A stretch of 64,000 bases of DNA from Sphingobacterium multivorum. GTDB lineage: Bacteria > Bacteroidota > Bacteroidia > Sphingobacteriales > Sphingobacteriaceae. Of the stretch, positions 9,336 to 18,208 are shown piece by piece (within the stretch, counting starts at the first letter, position 1; each line of letters starts with the position of its first letter). The stretch spans positions 434,001-498,000 of the forward strand of contig NZ_UAUU01000002.1 in NCBI RefSeq assembly GCF_900457465.1, in the 5' to 3' direction. Under the pieces are notes generated by a model that was not told the origin of the DNA, ran no database searches, and saw only the letters and a list, made by a program, of their open reading frames with translations. The position numbers and the translations under genes were made by a program.

Positions 9336-12300
9336 GTGTCAAAAGCAACATTTATAAAAGTTGTGAAACGTATCGCTATCGTTTTTACAAGCATCGTCGT
9401 ACTACTCGTTATCAGCATATTATCTATTCCCTATATATTCGAAAATGAAGTAAATAGCAAGGTCAAATCACTCGTAAACGAGCATATTACTGGTGAGTTA
9501 AATTATTCAAAAGTAAGATTAACCTTCTTTGATCAATTCCCTTTGCTTACTGCATCGATGGATGATGTCTTACTAAAAGGGGCCGAGCCTTTTAAAAACG
9601 ATACGCTGCTTGCCGCGAAAAAAGTCAGTTTTGGCGTGGACCTTATGAGTCTCCTCAAATCTAAAATTGTCATCGACAAGTTTATCGTGAACAACGGAAA
9701 GATCAACATCTTGGTTGATTCTTTGGGAAATGCCAATTATTCTATTTATAAATCCACCCCGTCAGATTCAACAAAAACACAAGATAATGCAGAAAGTAGC
9801 GCTTTGGCTTTTCAATTAATTAAACTTGAAAAAACAAATCTCCATTATGAAGACCGCTCCATTCCGCTTCAGATAGAGGCAAAAGATCTCGAATATGAGG
9901 GTAAGGGAGATCTGATGTCAAATATTTTTGACTTGAACACACGTGCAAAAATTGCATCCTTTTCATTTTCCTTTGACAATGAATTATATGTGGACAAAAA
10001 GTCGATCGATGCCAATTTGCTAACACGGATCAATACCAATACGTTATCCTTCGTATTCGAACGAAATGATATTAAAATAAATCAATTACCAGTTCGTTTC
10101 CGTGGATTGTTGTCTTTTATTTCCCATGGTTATCACCTAGATTTTAAATTAAAATCACAGGAAAGTACCTTGGCCGAATTACTTTCATTAGTCCCAAATA
10201 ACTACGCTTCTTGGATCAAGGACCTCTCCGTGAAAGGTACATCTGAGGTTTTTGTTAATCTAGAAGGTGATTATATTGTCGACAACAACAAAATGCCTAA
10301 TCTTTCACTTGGGCTCATGGTCAACAATGGCTTTCTCGCGTATAAACAATCCACCAATCCGCTAACAGACTGGAATGCAAAATTACGGATAGACTTGCCG
10401 GCACTGAATCCAGACTCACTACAAATTGATCTTAAACAATTTGACTTTAAAGTTGCTTCAGGCTATTTCAATGCACAGGGCAACATTGCAGGTTTACACC
10501 CTGTAACCGTGCATGCCAACATAAAAAGTGATCTTAATCTCGATAAACTCCATGCCTCGCTACAGTTTCCCGATTTTTCTTTCGGTGGAAAGTGGAATCT
10601 TGACGCGAAAATCGACGGCACATACGCCAAAGCTATTCGTCAGGTAGGGCTCCAAAAACGCGAACAGGAATACGTCGCATCCATTCCTACTTTTGATATC
10701 AAAAATACACTCGTAGATGGTAAATTCAAATTGGCTAAGCTCCCACAGGGATTGGACAAAATTGCCTATCGTCTGGAAGCAAAGGATCCCGATGGCCAGT
10801 TAAAAAGTGCATCAATAGCAATACATGATATTTCTGTTCAAGCACTTAACAATTATATAAAAGGATTTATTTCAATAACGGATTTTAATAAAATTGCAGT
10901 CAATTCCGATTTAAAGGCATCATTTAATTTAGCAGATATCAAAAAATTCTATCCAATTAAACAAGTCGAATTGGCCGGATTGGTGGATGTCAACCTCATA
11001 GCAAAAGGTTATGTAGATCTCAAACGAAACATTTTTCCCGAAACCAATACGTCCATCGTGATGAAGAATGGATTGATCAAGTCAAATGATTATCCTATCC
11101 CGATGGAAAATATTCAGGTCGAAGCTTTTTGTCAATAGCGAAAAAGGTTCACTTCGAGATCTGAATGTCAAAATCCTACCGGTATCGTTTACATTTGCGG
11201 GTGAACCTTTTTTCTTGAATGCAGACCTCAAGAACTTCAATAACATCAAATACAACATACAGTCCAAGGGTAAGCTCAATCTCGGCCCTATTTATAAACT
11301 CTTTGCATTGGATGGTACCAATGTCGATGGCTTTATCTATACAGATTTCAGTTTAAAAGGCTTACAGAGCGATGCCACCAATGGTCATTATAACCGACTT
11401 CAAAATAGCGGTCGGTTAAGTATTGGAAATATCCAGGTTCAGTCCGACATGCTTCCACAGCCTATTGCAATTCGAAGTGGGAACTTCAGTTTTAATCAGG
11501 AGAAAATGAATTTCGATAAATTCCTGGTTGCCTATGCTAAGAATGATATTTCCATCAAAGGATATCTCAACAATATTATTAATTATGCAACAAGTAGTCA
11601 AGCACCGTTAAAAGGTCAATTTACACTCAGCAGCAAGAAAATCAATGTGGATGATTTCATGGTTTTCGGATCACCATCTTCCTCGACAGCTACAGGCACG
11701 TCCGAAAGCGGTGTGGTTCTTCTCCCCAAAAATTTGGACGTTCAGGTCTTAGGGCTTGTCAACGCCATATCATATAACAAAATGAATATCAAAGATTTCA
11801 AAGGAGACCTACAGGTAAAAGAAGGTAAGATGACACTTAATAAGACAAACTTTGAACTTGCGGGACTGAAAGTAGATATGAACGGAAGTTATCGTCCCAT
11901 AAATCCACGTAGAGCAAGTTTTGATTATGCGGTGAAAGCCGACAGCTTTGATATTCAACGCGCTTACAAAGAGATACCGATGTTCAGGGAAATGGTTAGC
12001 TCTGCCAAAAATGCTTATGGTCTTGTTTCATTGGATTACAAATTGGGTGGCCTATTGAATGGCAATATGCAACCAGTAATGCCTTCTATCGTCGGCGAGG
12101 GATCCTTAACGCTAAATCAGATTAAGTTCAGAGGCTTCAAACTACTCAATGGAATTAGTCAATCTACTTCCAAAGAAAAATTGAAGGATGGCGAAGTAAA
12201 AAAAGTTGTTATTAAATCCCATATCAAAAATAATGTGATGACCATCGAACGCACGAAAATGAAAATGATGGGATTCAGGCCTCGCTTTGAAGGCCAAGTA

Positions 12301-12510
12301 ACCTTAGACGGACGGATGAACCTGGGTTTTAGACTGGGCTTACCTCCTTTTGGAATCTTTGGGATACCTATGCGAATTACGGGCACTCCAGATAACTTTC
12401 ATTTAAAAATGGGAAAATACAAAGAAGAGGATCTCGACATGGACATGGATGACGAGGACAGTAAAGTATATAAAGAATCTCAAAAAGTGCAAGAAACACA
12501 GGCTAAGTAA
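9336..12510 (+). CDS. AsmA-like family membrane-anchored protein, one frame break
   Basis: A large protein with one N-terminal membrane helix (IAIVFTSIVVLLVISILSIPYIF) followed by long beta-rich sequence of the AsmA/TamB-like kind, including LNYSKVRLTFFDQFPLLTASMDDVLLKG and the C-terminal FGIPMRITGTPDNFHLKMGKYKEEDLD. Such proteins are implicated in envelope lipid handling; the exact role here is unknown. The frame breaks at the T run 11126-11130; removing one T joins IQVEAF to VNSEKGSLRDLNVKILPVSF without loss. Full length is about 1,057 residues. GTG at 9336 (VSKATFIK) is preferred over ATG at 9273 because it puts the membrane helix close to the N-terminus. An acidic tail (DMDMDDEDSK) ends the protein. 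Confidence 0.8.
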
Positions 12511-12554
12511 ACGCGTAATTAGTTTTAGTAAATTCAGTCGACACAATAGTGCTG

Positions 12555-12612
12555 AATTAAAAACGTTATTAAGTTAACAGAAAGATTTGTTAACTTAATA
12601 ACGTTTTTAATT
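12555..12612. repeat. 24-bp perfect inverted repeat (hairpin)
   Basis: Arms at 12555-12578 and 12589-12612 are perfectly complementary over 24 bp with a 10-nt loop (AGAAAGATTT). The stem is A/T-rich with a central AACGTT and GTTAAC. It begins about 45 bp after the AsmA-like gene and ends 10 bp before the next start codon. On either strand the outer arm ends in five T residues, so it could act as a bidirectional terminator, but it is far longer than a usual terminator stem and would also enclose the next gene's ribosome-binding region. Confidence 0.85.
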
Positions 12613-12622
12613 GTTGAAAACT

Positions 12623-13150
12623 ATGAGATATATACTAATTATACCGATTGCGGTTCTATCCATCTGCAGTTGGTCCAGTTTCAATACCGTTAACGATCAG
12701 AAAAACCCCTTATATGGGAAAGTATTCCGTGAGATCAATGAAATTGCTGAATTAAAATCTTATACCTACACAACTGGCGCACTTATTGAAACCGACAAGA
12801 ATGCACAGGGCGATTATCGCTTTGCTGCCGGCTATTTTACAAATGCCAAAAATGGTGTTTGTATTTTAGAGGAATTGTTACCCGATGATAGCAAAGGTAA
12901 AGTCAAATACAAGATTTTGGATACCATCAATATCCAAAAACTGAAGTCCAACGAGCAGCTTAGCTTATGCAACTGCAAGCAAGGAGACAAACCAAACAGT
13001 GAAATTATAGCCATTAGCCGGGTCGATGAAAGCAAAGAATATTTCGACAAAATCGTCAAGGCATGGCGTATGGATACCAAAAGCCAGAAAATTATACCTT
13101 TAAAAGACACAAAAGGTATAAGCTGTCTCAATGAAGGCTATGGCATCTAG
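12623..13150 (+). CDS. Small secreted protein of unknown function
   Basis: 175 residues. MRYILIIPIAVLSICSWSSF is a signal peptide. The mature part is mixed alpha/beta with a Cys pair in LCNCKQGDK and another Cys near the end (GISCLNEGYGI). I do not recognise the family. ATG at 12623 is preferred; the in-frame TTG at 12611 lies inside the long inverted repeat. Its only neighbours are the AsmA-like gene upstream and a convergent NUDIX gene 15 bp downstream. Confidence 0.65.
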   Translation: MRYILIIPIAVLSICSWSSFNTVNDQKNPLYGKVFREINEIAELKSYTYTTGALIETDKNAQGDYRFAAGYFTNAKNGVCILEELLPDDSKGKVKYKILDTINIQKLKSNEQLSLCNCKQGDKPNSEIIAISRVDESKEYFDKIVKAWRMDTKSQKIIPLKDTKGISCLNEGYGI

Positions 13151-13164
13151 TAGCGACAGGGTTT

Positions 13165-13578
13165 TTAAATCAATCCGTCAGCCTTCAACTTGTCAAACAC
13201 ATGCAAAACGCCAATGACCTGGATCGGTTCTTCCTGGTACTCTTGGTGTGAAAAATAACGAACGGCACCAATCTCATTACTGGGTTCGATCTGCTCTGTT
13301 AATGGATACAGAAAACAATCTTGTTCCATGATAACCTCTGGCACAAGCCCGTATGCCGGGGCTGTAACATGGCAATAATAGGAGATTTTATCCGGATCCA
13401 GATTGATATTTAGCTCCTCCAAAATTTCACGACGAAGGGACTGCAGAGCTTCCTCCCCCGCATCAATCTTTCCACCCGGCAGATACCATGCCTTTCTATT
13501 GTTGCTATACGCTAATAATAATTTATCCTCCTTAATACTCACTAAACCCGCTGTAGGCAAACATTTTGTTGTTGTCAT
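13165..13578 (-). CDS. NUDIX hydrolase
   Basis: 137 residues with a complete Nudix box: GGKIDAGEEALQSLRREILEEL fits GX5EX7REUXEEXGU, with the REILEEL glutamates binding Mg. The N-terminus (TAGLVSIKEDKLLLAYSNNRKAWYLPGG) is the normal first strands of a small NUDIX domain. Substrate cannot be told; small NUDIX enzymes of this size hydrolyse nucleoside diphosphate derivatives. Convergent with the upstream secreted-protein gene. Confidence 0.85.
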   Translation of the reverse strand: MTTTKCLPTAGLVSIKEDKLLLAYSNNRKAWYLPGGKIDAGEEALQSLRREILEELNINLDPDKISYYCHVTAPAYGLVPEVIMEQDCFLYPLTEQIEPSNEIGAVRYFSHQEYQEEPIQVIGVLHVFDKLKADGLI

Positions 13579-13713
13579 GAAATCTATTATAAACTATTAC
13601 TGATTAAATACGCTAGATGTGAAATTACTTCTTTTACGACATTTATCAAAGCGCGACAGCTAATTTGGAGAATCCTTCATTAAAACTTTGCACAAAATCA
13701 ATAGAGAGGCTAA

Positions 13714-14871
13714 TCAATATCCCGAAACATCATAGGCTAGTTTCTCTTTGAGCACAAGCTTCCGTAGGCTCTTCAAAAAAGTCTCCGCATGATTCATGGT
13801 AAAACACAGCGGCGGTAATAAACGGAGCGTATAGCGTCCTGCATATCCTGTAAAAATCTTTTCAGAAAACAGCAGTTCTTTGCGCAGATGTCGAATATCG
13901 TTTTCAAACTCTACGCCAATCATCAAACCTTGCCCCCTAACTTCACTCACGCCATGAATTTTTCTTAATTCTGTCAACAAAAATTCACCTACAGCTGCGG
14001 CATTATCAATCAATTGCTCCTTTTGAATTACATCAAGTACAGCCAGAGCTGCCGCGCAGATCACATGACTACCACCAAAAGTAGTTCCCAATTGCCCTAT
14101 GACCGGCTTTATCTTAGGCGAAATAATTGTTGCCCCCATCGGCAGCCCATTTGCAATCCCTTTGGCCACCGTAATTAGATCGGCTTCTATCCCTGCATGC
14201 TGATGTGCAAAGAAAAGTCCCGTGCGCCCATACCCGCATTGAATTTCATCCAAAATAAGCATGGTCCCAGTTTTCGTGCAAATTGCTCTTACTTCCTGTA
14301 AGAAACTAGTACTTGCCCGATGAATTCCCCCGACACCTTGAATAGGTTCAATAATGACCGCACAATATTCTTCCGTTTCCAATTGTTTTTTCAAACTGGA
14401 GATCTCGTTGAAAGGTGTAAAGACAAATTGTTCACTTTCATTTAATGGTGCACGAATTGACTGGATATCCGTTGCCGCAACCGCAGCTGAGGTTCTCCCA
14501 TGAAACGCATTGGACATCGCCAATACTTTCCTCCTTCCCGTATGGAACGAAGCTAACTTCAGTGCATTTTCATTTGCTTCAGCTCCCGAATTACTGTAAA
14601 AAATAGCATAGGTCGGATAGCCACAGGCACTGCCTAAGCGTTCGGCCAAACGATCCTGAAGATCGTTTGTAACTGCATTTGAATAAAATCCGATCTTGTT
14701 CATCTGTTGTATAGTTTCCTCAACAACATGCGGATGGCTATGCCCAACAGAAATAACGGCATGACCACCATAGAGATCTAGATAGGCCTGCTGCTGTTTA
14801 TCATAGACAAAGCAACCAAGAGCTCGTTCGATCGCAATATCAACTTTCTCAAAAACGGGAAATGGTTTCAT
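13714..14871 (-). CDS. Class-III PLP aminotransferase (acetylornithine/GABA aminotransferase type)
   Basis: 385 residues from MKPFPVFEKVDI. Motifs of fold-type I class-III transaminases: SGAEANENALKLA (phosphate-binding loop), ILDEIQCGYGRTG with Asp208 contacting the pyridine nitrogen, and ITVAKG with Lys237 as the Schiff-base lysine; GTTFGGSHV closes the site. Upstream ATGs (to 14970) would add residues that overlap a direct-repeat operator, so the start at 14871 is chosen. No arginine-biosynthesis genes are near. It is divergent from a MocR/GabR-type regulator, an arrangement known for gabT/gabR, so GABA or another omega-amino acid is as plausible as acetylornithine. Confidence 0.85.
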   Translation of the reverse strand: MKPFPVFEKVDIAIERALGCFVYDKQQQAYLDLYGGHAVISVGHSHPHVVEETIQQMNKIGFYSNAVTNDLQDRLAERLGSACGYPTYAIFYSNSGAEANENALKLASFHTGRRKVLAMSNAFHGRTSAAVAATDIQSIRAPLNESEQFVFTPFNEISSLKKQLETEEYCAVIIEPIQGVGGIHRASTSFLQEVRAICTKTGTMLILDEIQCGYGRTGLFFAHQHAGIEADLITVAKGIANGLPMGATIISPKIKPVIGQLGTTFGGSHVICAAALAVLDVIQKEQLIDNAAAVGEFLLTELRKIHGVSEVRGQGLMIGVEFENDIRHLRKELLFSEKIFTGYAGRYTLRLLPPLCFTMNHAETFLKSLRKLVLKEKLAYDVSGY

Positions 14872-14920
14872 GAATGACTTAGAATTAGTAAAACTCAAAA
14901 ATCCACTTAAATCCCCTTTC

Positions 14921-14956
14921 ATTCCTAGTCCAAGATGGTTATTTATTCCTAGTCCA
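14921..14956. promoter_or_regulatory. Direct repeat ATTCCTAGTCCA x2 (candidate MocR/GabR operator)
   Basis: The identical 12-mer occurs at 14921-14932 and 14945-14956, a 24-bp centre spacing, in the divergent aminotransferase/regulator intergenic region. GabR and PdxR bind direct repeats in their target promoters. The copies lie 50-85 bp upstream of the aminotransferase start. Assignment to the adjacent regulator is inferred. Confidence 0.5.
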
Positions 14957-15057
14957 GCCGACACAGGCAATAAACAAAATAACTCATCTTAAATAGAATA
15001 GCGCAGCACTGCTCATGCGCCATCTATCGAATGTATTTTAATCCTGCAGAACAATTG

Positions 15058-15065
15058 TATATTTG
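15058..15065 (+). promoter_or_regulatory. -7 box (TATATTTG) of the MocR-type regulator
   Basis: Exact TAnnTTTG match 25 bp before the regulator's ATG, facing it. No other good candidate is seen in the short upstream region. Confidence 0.5.
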
Positions 15066-15090
15066 AACAATTACCCGATACAACAGCCTC

Positions 15091-16524
15091 ATGCTTAGAC
15101 CTTGGAATTTAACGATAGATATTGACAGATCCTCTTCAAAAGCGATTTACATCCAAATAGCGGATAACATTGCTGCTGATATTCAATCAGGTAGATTGCC
15201 GAAGGGAACGGCCTTACCGAGTAGCAGATCTCTTGCAGCCCAACTAAAATTAAACCGAAACACGGTAATTGATGCCATACAGTTGCTGTTGAGCGAAGGC
15301 TGGCTGGTTAGTCAAGCACGTAGAGGTATATTTGTAGCGGCCCAATTACCTTATGGCTCGAACCTATATGTTGCACAAAAGATCGAATTATCTGATCTTC
15401 AGCCTCCAACACGTATTATATTCGATGACGGTAATCCAGACAGTAAGATTGCCCCGGTAGAACAGCTCGGACGGGCTTATCGCCAAATTTTTAAACGCAG
15501 CGCACGTTGGAAAATGATGGGATATGCCGATCCCCGAGGTCATCTAGATTTTCGTGAAGAAATCGCCAATATGCTCAACATCGAACGCAACATGCACATC
15601 GATAAAAATAAGCTATGCATCAGTCGTGGAAGCCAAATGGCCATGTACCTGGTCGCCCAATGCCTATTACAGCACGATGATTATATCTTTGTAGAGTCCC
15701 CTGGATACCATTCAGCCTGGAAGATCTTTGAAAAAGCCGGCGCGAAATTGATTCCTATTCCTGTCGATGCCGATGGTCTTCTCGTTGAAGAACTGCTGCC
15801 TCATTTATTGAAAAAGAGCAATATTAAGGCGCTGTACCTTACCCCACATCGACAGTATCCAACCACCGTCACATTAAGCAAAGAACGGAGATCACAATTA
15901 ATAGCATTATCCAACCAATATAACTTCACGATCATCGAGGATGATTACGACTACGAATTTCATTTTGAACAAGCTCCCTATTACCCGCTCGCTTCACAGC
16001 AGGAGCTGATCAATACAGTTTACATTGGTACGCTGAGCAAAGTTGTCGCACCAGCACTCCGTATCGGTTATCTTGCGACGAGAAACGAACATTTGCTCCA
16101 GCAGATTACCGAACTTCGCTATATCATCGATATCCAAGGTGACAATATTATGGAGCAAGCTGTACTGGAACTCATTCAGGATGGAACAATTCGTAGACAT
16201 ATCCGAAAAGCAACACAGCTTTACAAAAGGAAACGTGATTTTATGATCGCCCAATTGGACAAACATCTGCAGGATCATGTGAACTACACTTCTCCACAAG
16301 GGGGATTGGCGGTTTGGCTATCTTTTAAACATCAAATCGACTGGGCATTTTTATTCCAAAAATTAAAGGAAAGATCAGTACATATACCGCATCCCGAAAA
16401 CTACAGCAGAGAAAATGTTTTTGGCGGAATACGGCTTGGCTACGGATCCTTATCAGAGGAATTGATCGAAGAAGGAATAGTCATTTTGGCTGAACTTTTG
16501 GAACAGGCAAAACTCTCCACTTAA
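15091..16524 (+). CDS. MocR/GabR-type regulator (GntR helix-turn-helix plus aminotransferase domain)
   Basis: 477 residues. Residues 10-80 form a GntR winged helix (AIYIQIADNIAADIQSGRL, LPSSRSLAAQLKLNRNTVIDA, SEGWLVSQARRGIFV). The remainder is a fold-type I aminotransferase-like domain: SRGSQMAMYLVAQ, IIEDDYDYEF and YIGTLSKVVAP with Lys317 as the PLP-binding lysine. Members sense PLP or a PLP-amino acid adduct and control divergent PLP-enzyme genes. It is divergent from a class-III aminotransferase, its likely target, with a direct-repeat candidate operator between them. Confidence 0.9.
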   Translation: MLRPWNLTIDIDRSSSKAIYIQIADNIAADIQSGRLPKGTALPSSRSLAAQLKLNRNTVIDAIQLLLSEGWLVSQARRGIFVAAQLPYGSNLYVAQKIELSDLQPPTRIIFDDGNPDSKIAPVEQLGRAYRQIFKRSARWKMMGYADPRGHLDFREEIANMLNIERNMHIDKNKLCISRGSQMAMYLVAQCLLQHDDYIFVESPGYHSAWKIFEKAGAKLIPIPVDADGLLVEELLPHLLKKSNIKALYLTPHRQYPTTVTLSKERRSQLIALSNQYNFTIIEDDYDYEFHFEQAPYYPLASQQELINTVYIGTLSKVVAPALRIGYLATRNEHLLQQITELRYIIDIQGDNIMEQAVLELIQDGTIRRHIRKATQLYKRKRDFMIAQLDKHLQDHVNYTSPQGGLAVWLSFKHQIDWAFLFQKLKERSVHIPHPENYSRENVFGGIRLGYGSLSEELIEEGIVILAELLEQAKLST

Positions 16525-16830
16525 TGGTTTGAAACACAAAAAGCAACTAGACTATTTTCCAATTCGGACGGACTTCATTAGATTAAAATTCTGAAAAAAC
16601 AAGCACATTCAATATTTAATTCCGCCCCATAAAGACCGATTAAAAGATTAGTATAGGTAATACGTAAAAAACAGTTAAAAATGCTGATAAAACGTAATTG
16701 TTTTGTCAAAAATCAACTTTTTCACTTATTAATCGCATAAATTAACCGTAGTTTTACGGCGCAAAAGACACACGAGTAATTCCTAATAGGATAGCTATAT
16801 AATAAGAGAGAGAATAGAGTACATTAATTT
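16525..16830. other. Intergenic region before fabH
   Basis: 306 bp of A/T-rich sequence with no open frame of interest. A short inverted element (CCGTA-gttt-TACGG, around 16746-16760) overlaps a TAGTTTTA sequence that resembles a weak -7 box for fabH. I see no clear terminator for the regulator upstream. Confidence 0.4.
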
Positions 16831-17829
16831 ATGACTGAGAGAATACCCAGCAGGCCATATGCAGCAATAACTGGTATTGGCGGATATATTCCACCGAATA
16901 AAAGATCGAATACAGATTTGGAGCAGTTTTGCGATACATCCGATGAGTGGATTATCAAACGCACAGGTATTAAGGAGCGGAGAATTTTAGAAGAAAATCT
17001 TGCCACATCAGACATGGCTGTAAAAGCTATACAAGATTTGGCAACACAATATCATAAAAATCTGAACGATGTAGATGCCCTAATTGTGGCGACTTCTACA
17101 CCTGATATGCCTATGCCGGCAACAGCAAATATCATTTTAGAAAAATTAGGTCTTACCAATGTTTGGGCTTTTGATGTCAATGCTGCTTGCTCAGGATTTT
17201 TATATGCCTTAGATATGGCTTCTGCTCTCGTTGAGACTGGACGTTATAAAAATGTACTCGTAGTCGGAGCCGACAACATCAGTACTTATGTCGATTTAAA
17301 AGACCGTTCAACCAATATTCTTTTCGGTGATGGCGCTGGTGTGATATGGCTTGAGCCATCTTTAGAAGGTGGAATTATGGATGCCTATCTATGTAGCAAT
17401 GGAGCGGGAAAAGAATTTTTAAAAATTGAAGCCGGCGGTTCTTTGTATCCAATCGACAGCAATCTTCCTGTTAACGACAACAGATTCCTGAAACAAGATG
17501 GTAAAACTGTATTTAGACATGCTGTGCAGTCTATGAGCGATGCCTGTAATACGGTTTTGCAACGCAACAACCTACAGATTGAAGATATCAATTGGTTAAT
17601 CCCACATCAGGCTAATCAGCGCATCATTGATGCCGTTGGGCGTAGTCTTAATATACCAGAAGATAGAGCGTTAAGTAATATCGAATACCTAGGAAATACC
17701 ATTGCTGCCACGATCCCACTATGTATCTGGCAAAATATTAAAAAATTAAATACCGGTGATTTAGTCATGTTAACCGCCTTTGGTGCCGGTTTCTCTTGGG
17801 GAGCCAGCATATTTAAATGGATGATTTAA
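16831..17829 (+). CDS. fabH: 3-oxoacyl-ACP synthase III (FabH)
   Basis: Starts fatty-acid synthesis by condensing acyl-CoA with malonyl-ACP. 332 residues, normal length. The catalytic triad is present: Cys120 in VNAACSGFLYAL, His259 in WLIPHQAN and Asn289 in YLGNTIAATIPL. The C-terminus AFGAGFSWGASIFKW is typical. It stands alone, not in a fab operon, and Bacteroidota often hold several FabH paralogues, so a specialised acyl primer is possible. A strong terminator follows at 17869. Confidence 0.92.
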   Translation: MTERIPSRPYAAITGIGGYIPPNKRSNTDLEQFCDTSDEWIIKRTGIKERRILEENLATSDMAVKAIQDLATQYHKNLNDVDALIVATSTPDMPMPATANIILEKLGLTNVWAFDVNAACSGFLYALDMASALVETGRYKNVLVVGADNISTYVDLKDRSTNILFGDGAGVIWLEPSLEGGIMDAYLCSNGAGKEFLKIEAGGSLYPIDSNLPVNDNRFLKQDGKTVFRHAVQSMSDACNTVLQRNNLQIEDINWLIPHQANQRIIDAVGRSLNIPEDRALSNIEYLGNTIAATIPLCIWQNIKKLNTGDLVMLTAFGAGFSWGASIFKWMI

Positions 17830-17868
17830 GCGATCAAAAACTTTAGTCGTCATAAATTCACACTAAAA

Positions 17869-17905
17869 TAAAACCCCAGGAATCAATGATTTCTGGGGTT
17901 TTTCT
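17869..17905 (+). terminator. Rho-independent terminator after fabH
   Basis: Stem AAAACCCCAG..AA pairs with TT..CTGGGGTTTT around a short A/T loop, followed by TTTTTCTTT. It lies 40 bp after the FabH stop. Confidence 0.85.
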
Positions 17906-18001
17906 TTATTTCCCGCCACCAAAAACAGGATCGCCATTGCGCAAGAAGAATCGAACCTATCCTCTTTTTACAGGCAGCACCGTGAAGAAGAAAGGAATAA
18001 A

Positions 18002-18056
18002 TAATGGGGAGTTTATAGGGAGCTTATACGGACCTTATAGGGACCTCATTCGGATG
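18002..18056. repeat. Degenerate 11-bp tandem repeats
   Basis: Head-to-tail 11-mers: TAATGGGGAGT, TTATAGGGAGC, TTATACGGACC, TTATAGGGACC, TCATTCGGATG. The period is close to one DNA helical turn. The three central copies differ from one another at one or two positions; the outer two are weak. Function unknown; the element sits between two terminator-like structures. Confidence 0.65.
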
Positions 18057-18155
18057 AAAGCGTCTAAAGTCCGATTTAATTTCCAATGAAGTCTCAATAA
18101 AGTTTGTATCATTTCAGAAGATGTCCTCCATTTATTCTCTCTTTTAATGGCAAAA

Positions 18156-18186
18156 GAAAAGGGGGCTTTGCACTGCAAAGCCCCCT
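18156..18186 (-). terminator. Likely terminator of the copper operon
   Basis: An inverted repeat (GGGGGCTTTGC with GCAAAGCCCCC, two-base loop) about 20 bp beyond the multicopper oxidase stop. On the minus strand the stem is followed by CTTTTCTTTTGCC, a partial T tract. Confidence 0.7.
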
Positions 18187-18208
18187 AACTCAAATAAGAT
18201 CTACGCTT

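Larger units (their letters stand above)
17906..18208. other. Intergenic region between fabH and the copper operon
   Basis: About 300 bp. It contains the 11-bp tandem repeats at 18002-18056 (listed separately) and, at about 18156-18186, an inverted pair (AAAAGGGGGCTTTGC / GCAAAGCCCCC) just after the oxidase stop on the minus strand, which is a likely terminator for that gene. No credible gene. Confidence 0.5.

Noticed and set aside
11126..11130. Programmed ribosomal frameshifting as the cause of the frame breaks
   Set aside because: The breaks occur in many unrelated genes, in both directions and without shared slippery heptamers or downstream structures.
13714..14871. Firm assignment as argD (arginine biosynthesis)
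   Set aside because: No other arginine genes are linked and the divergent MocR-type regulator fits GabT-like enzymes equally well, so no symbol is given.
17886..18089. 67-codon frame covering the fabH terminator and the 11-bp repeats
   Set aside because: It begins inside a terminator stem and its last third is the translated repeat; not a credible gene.
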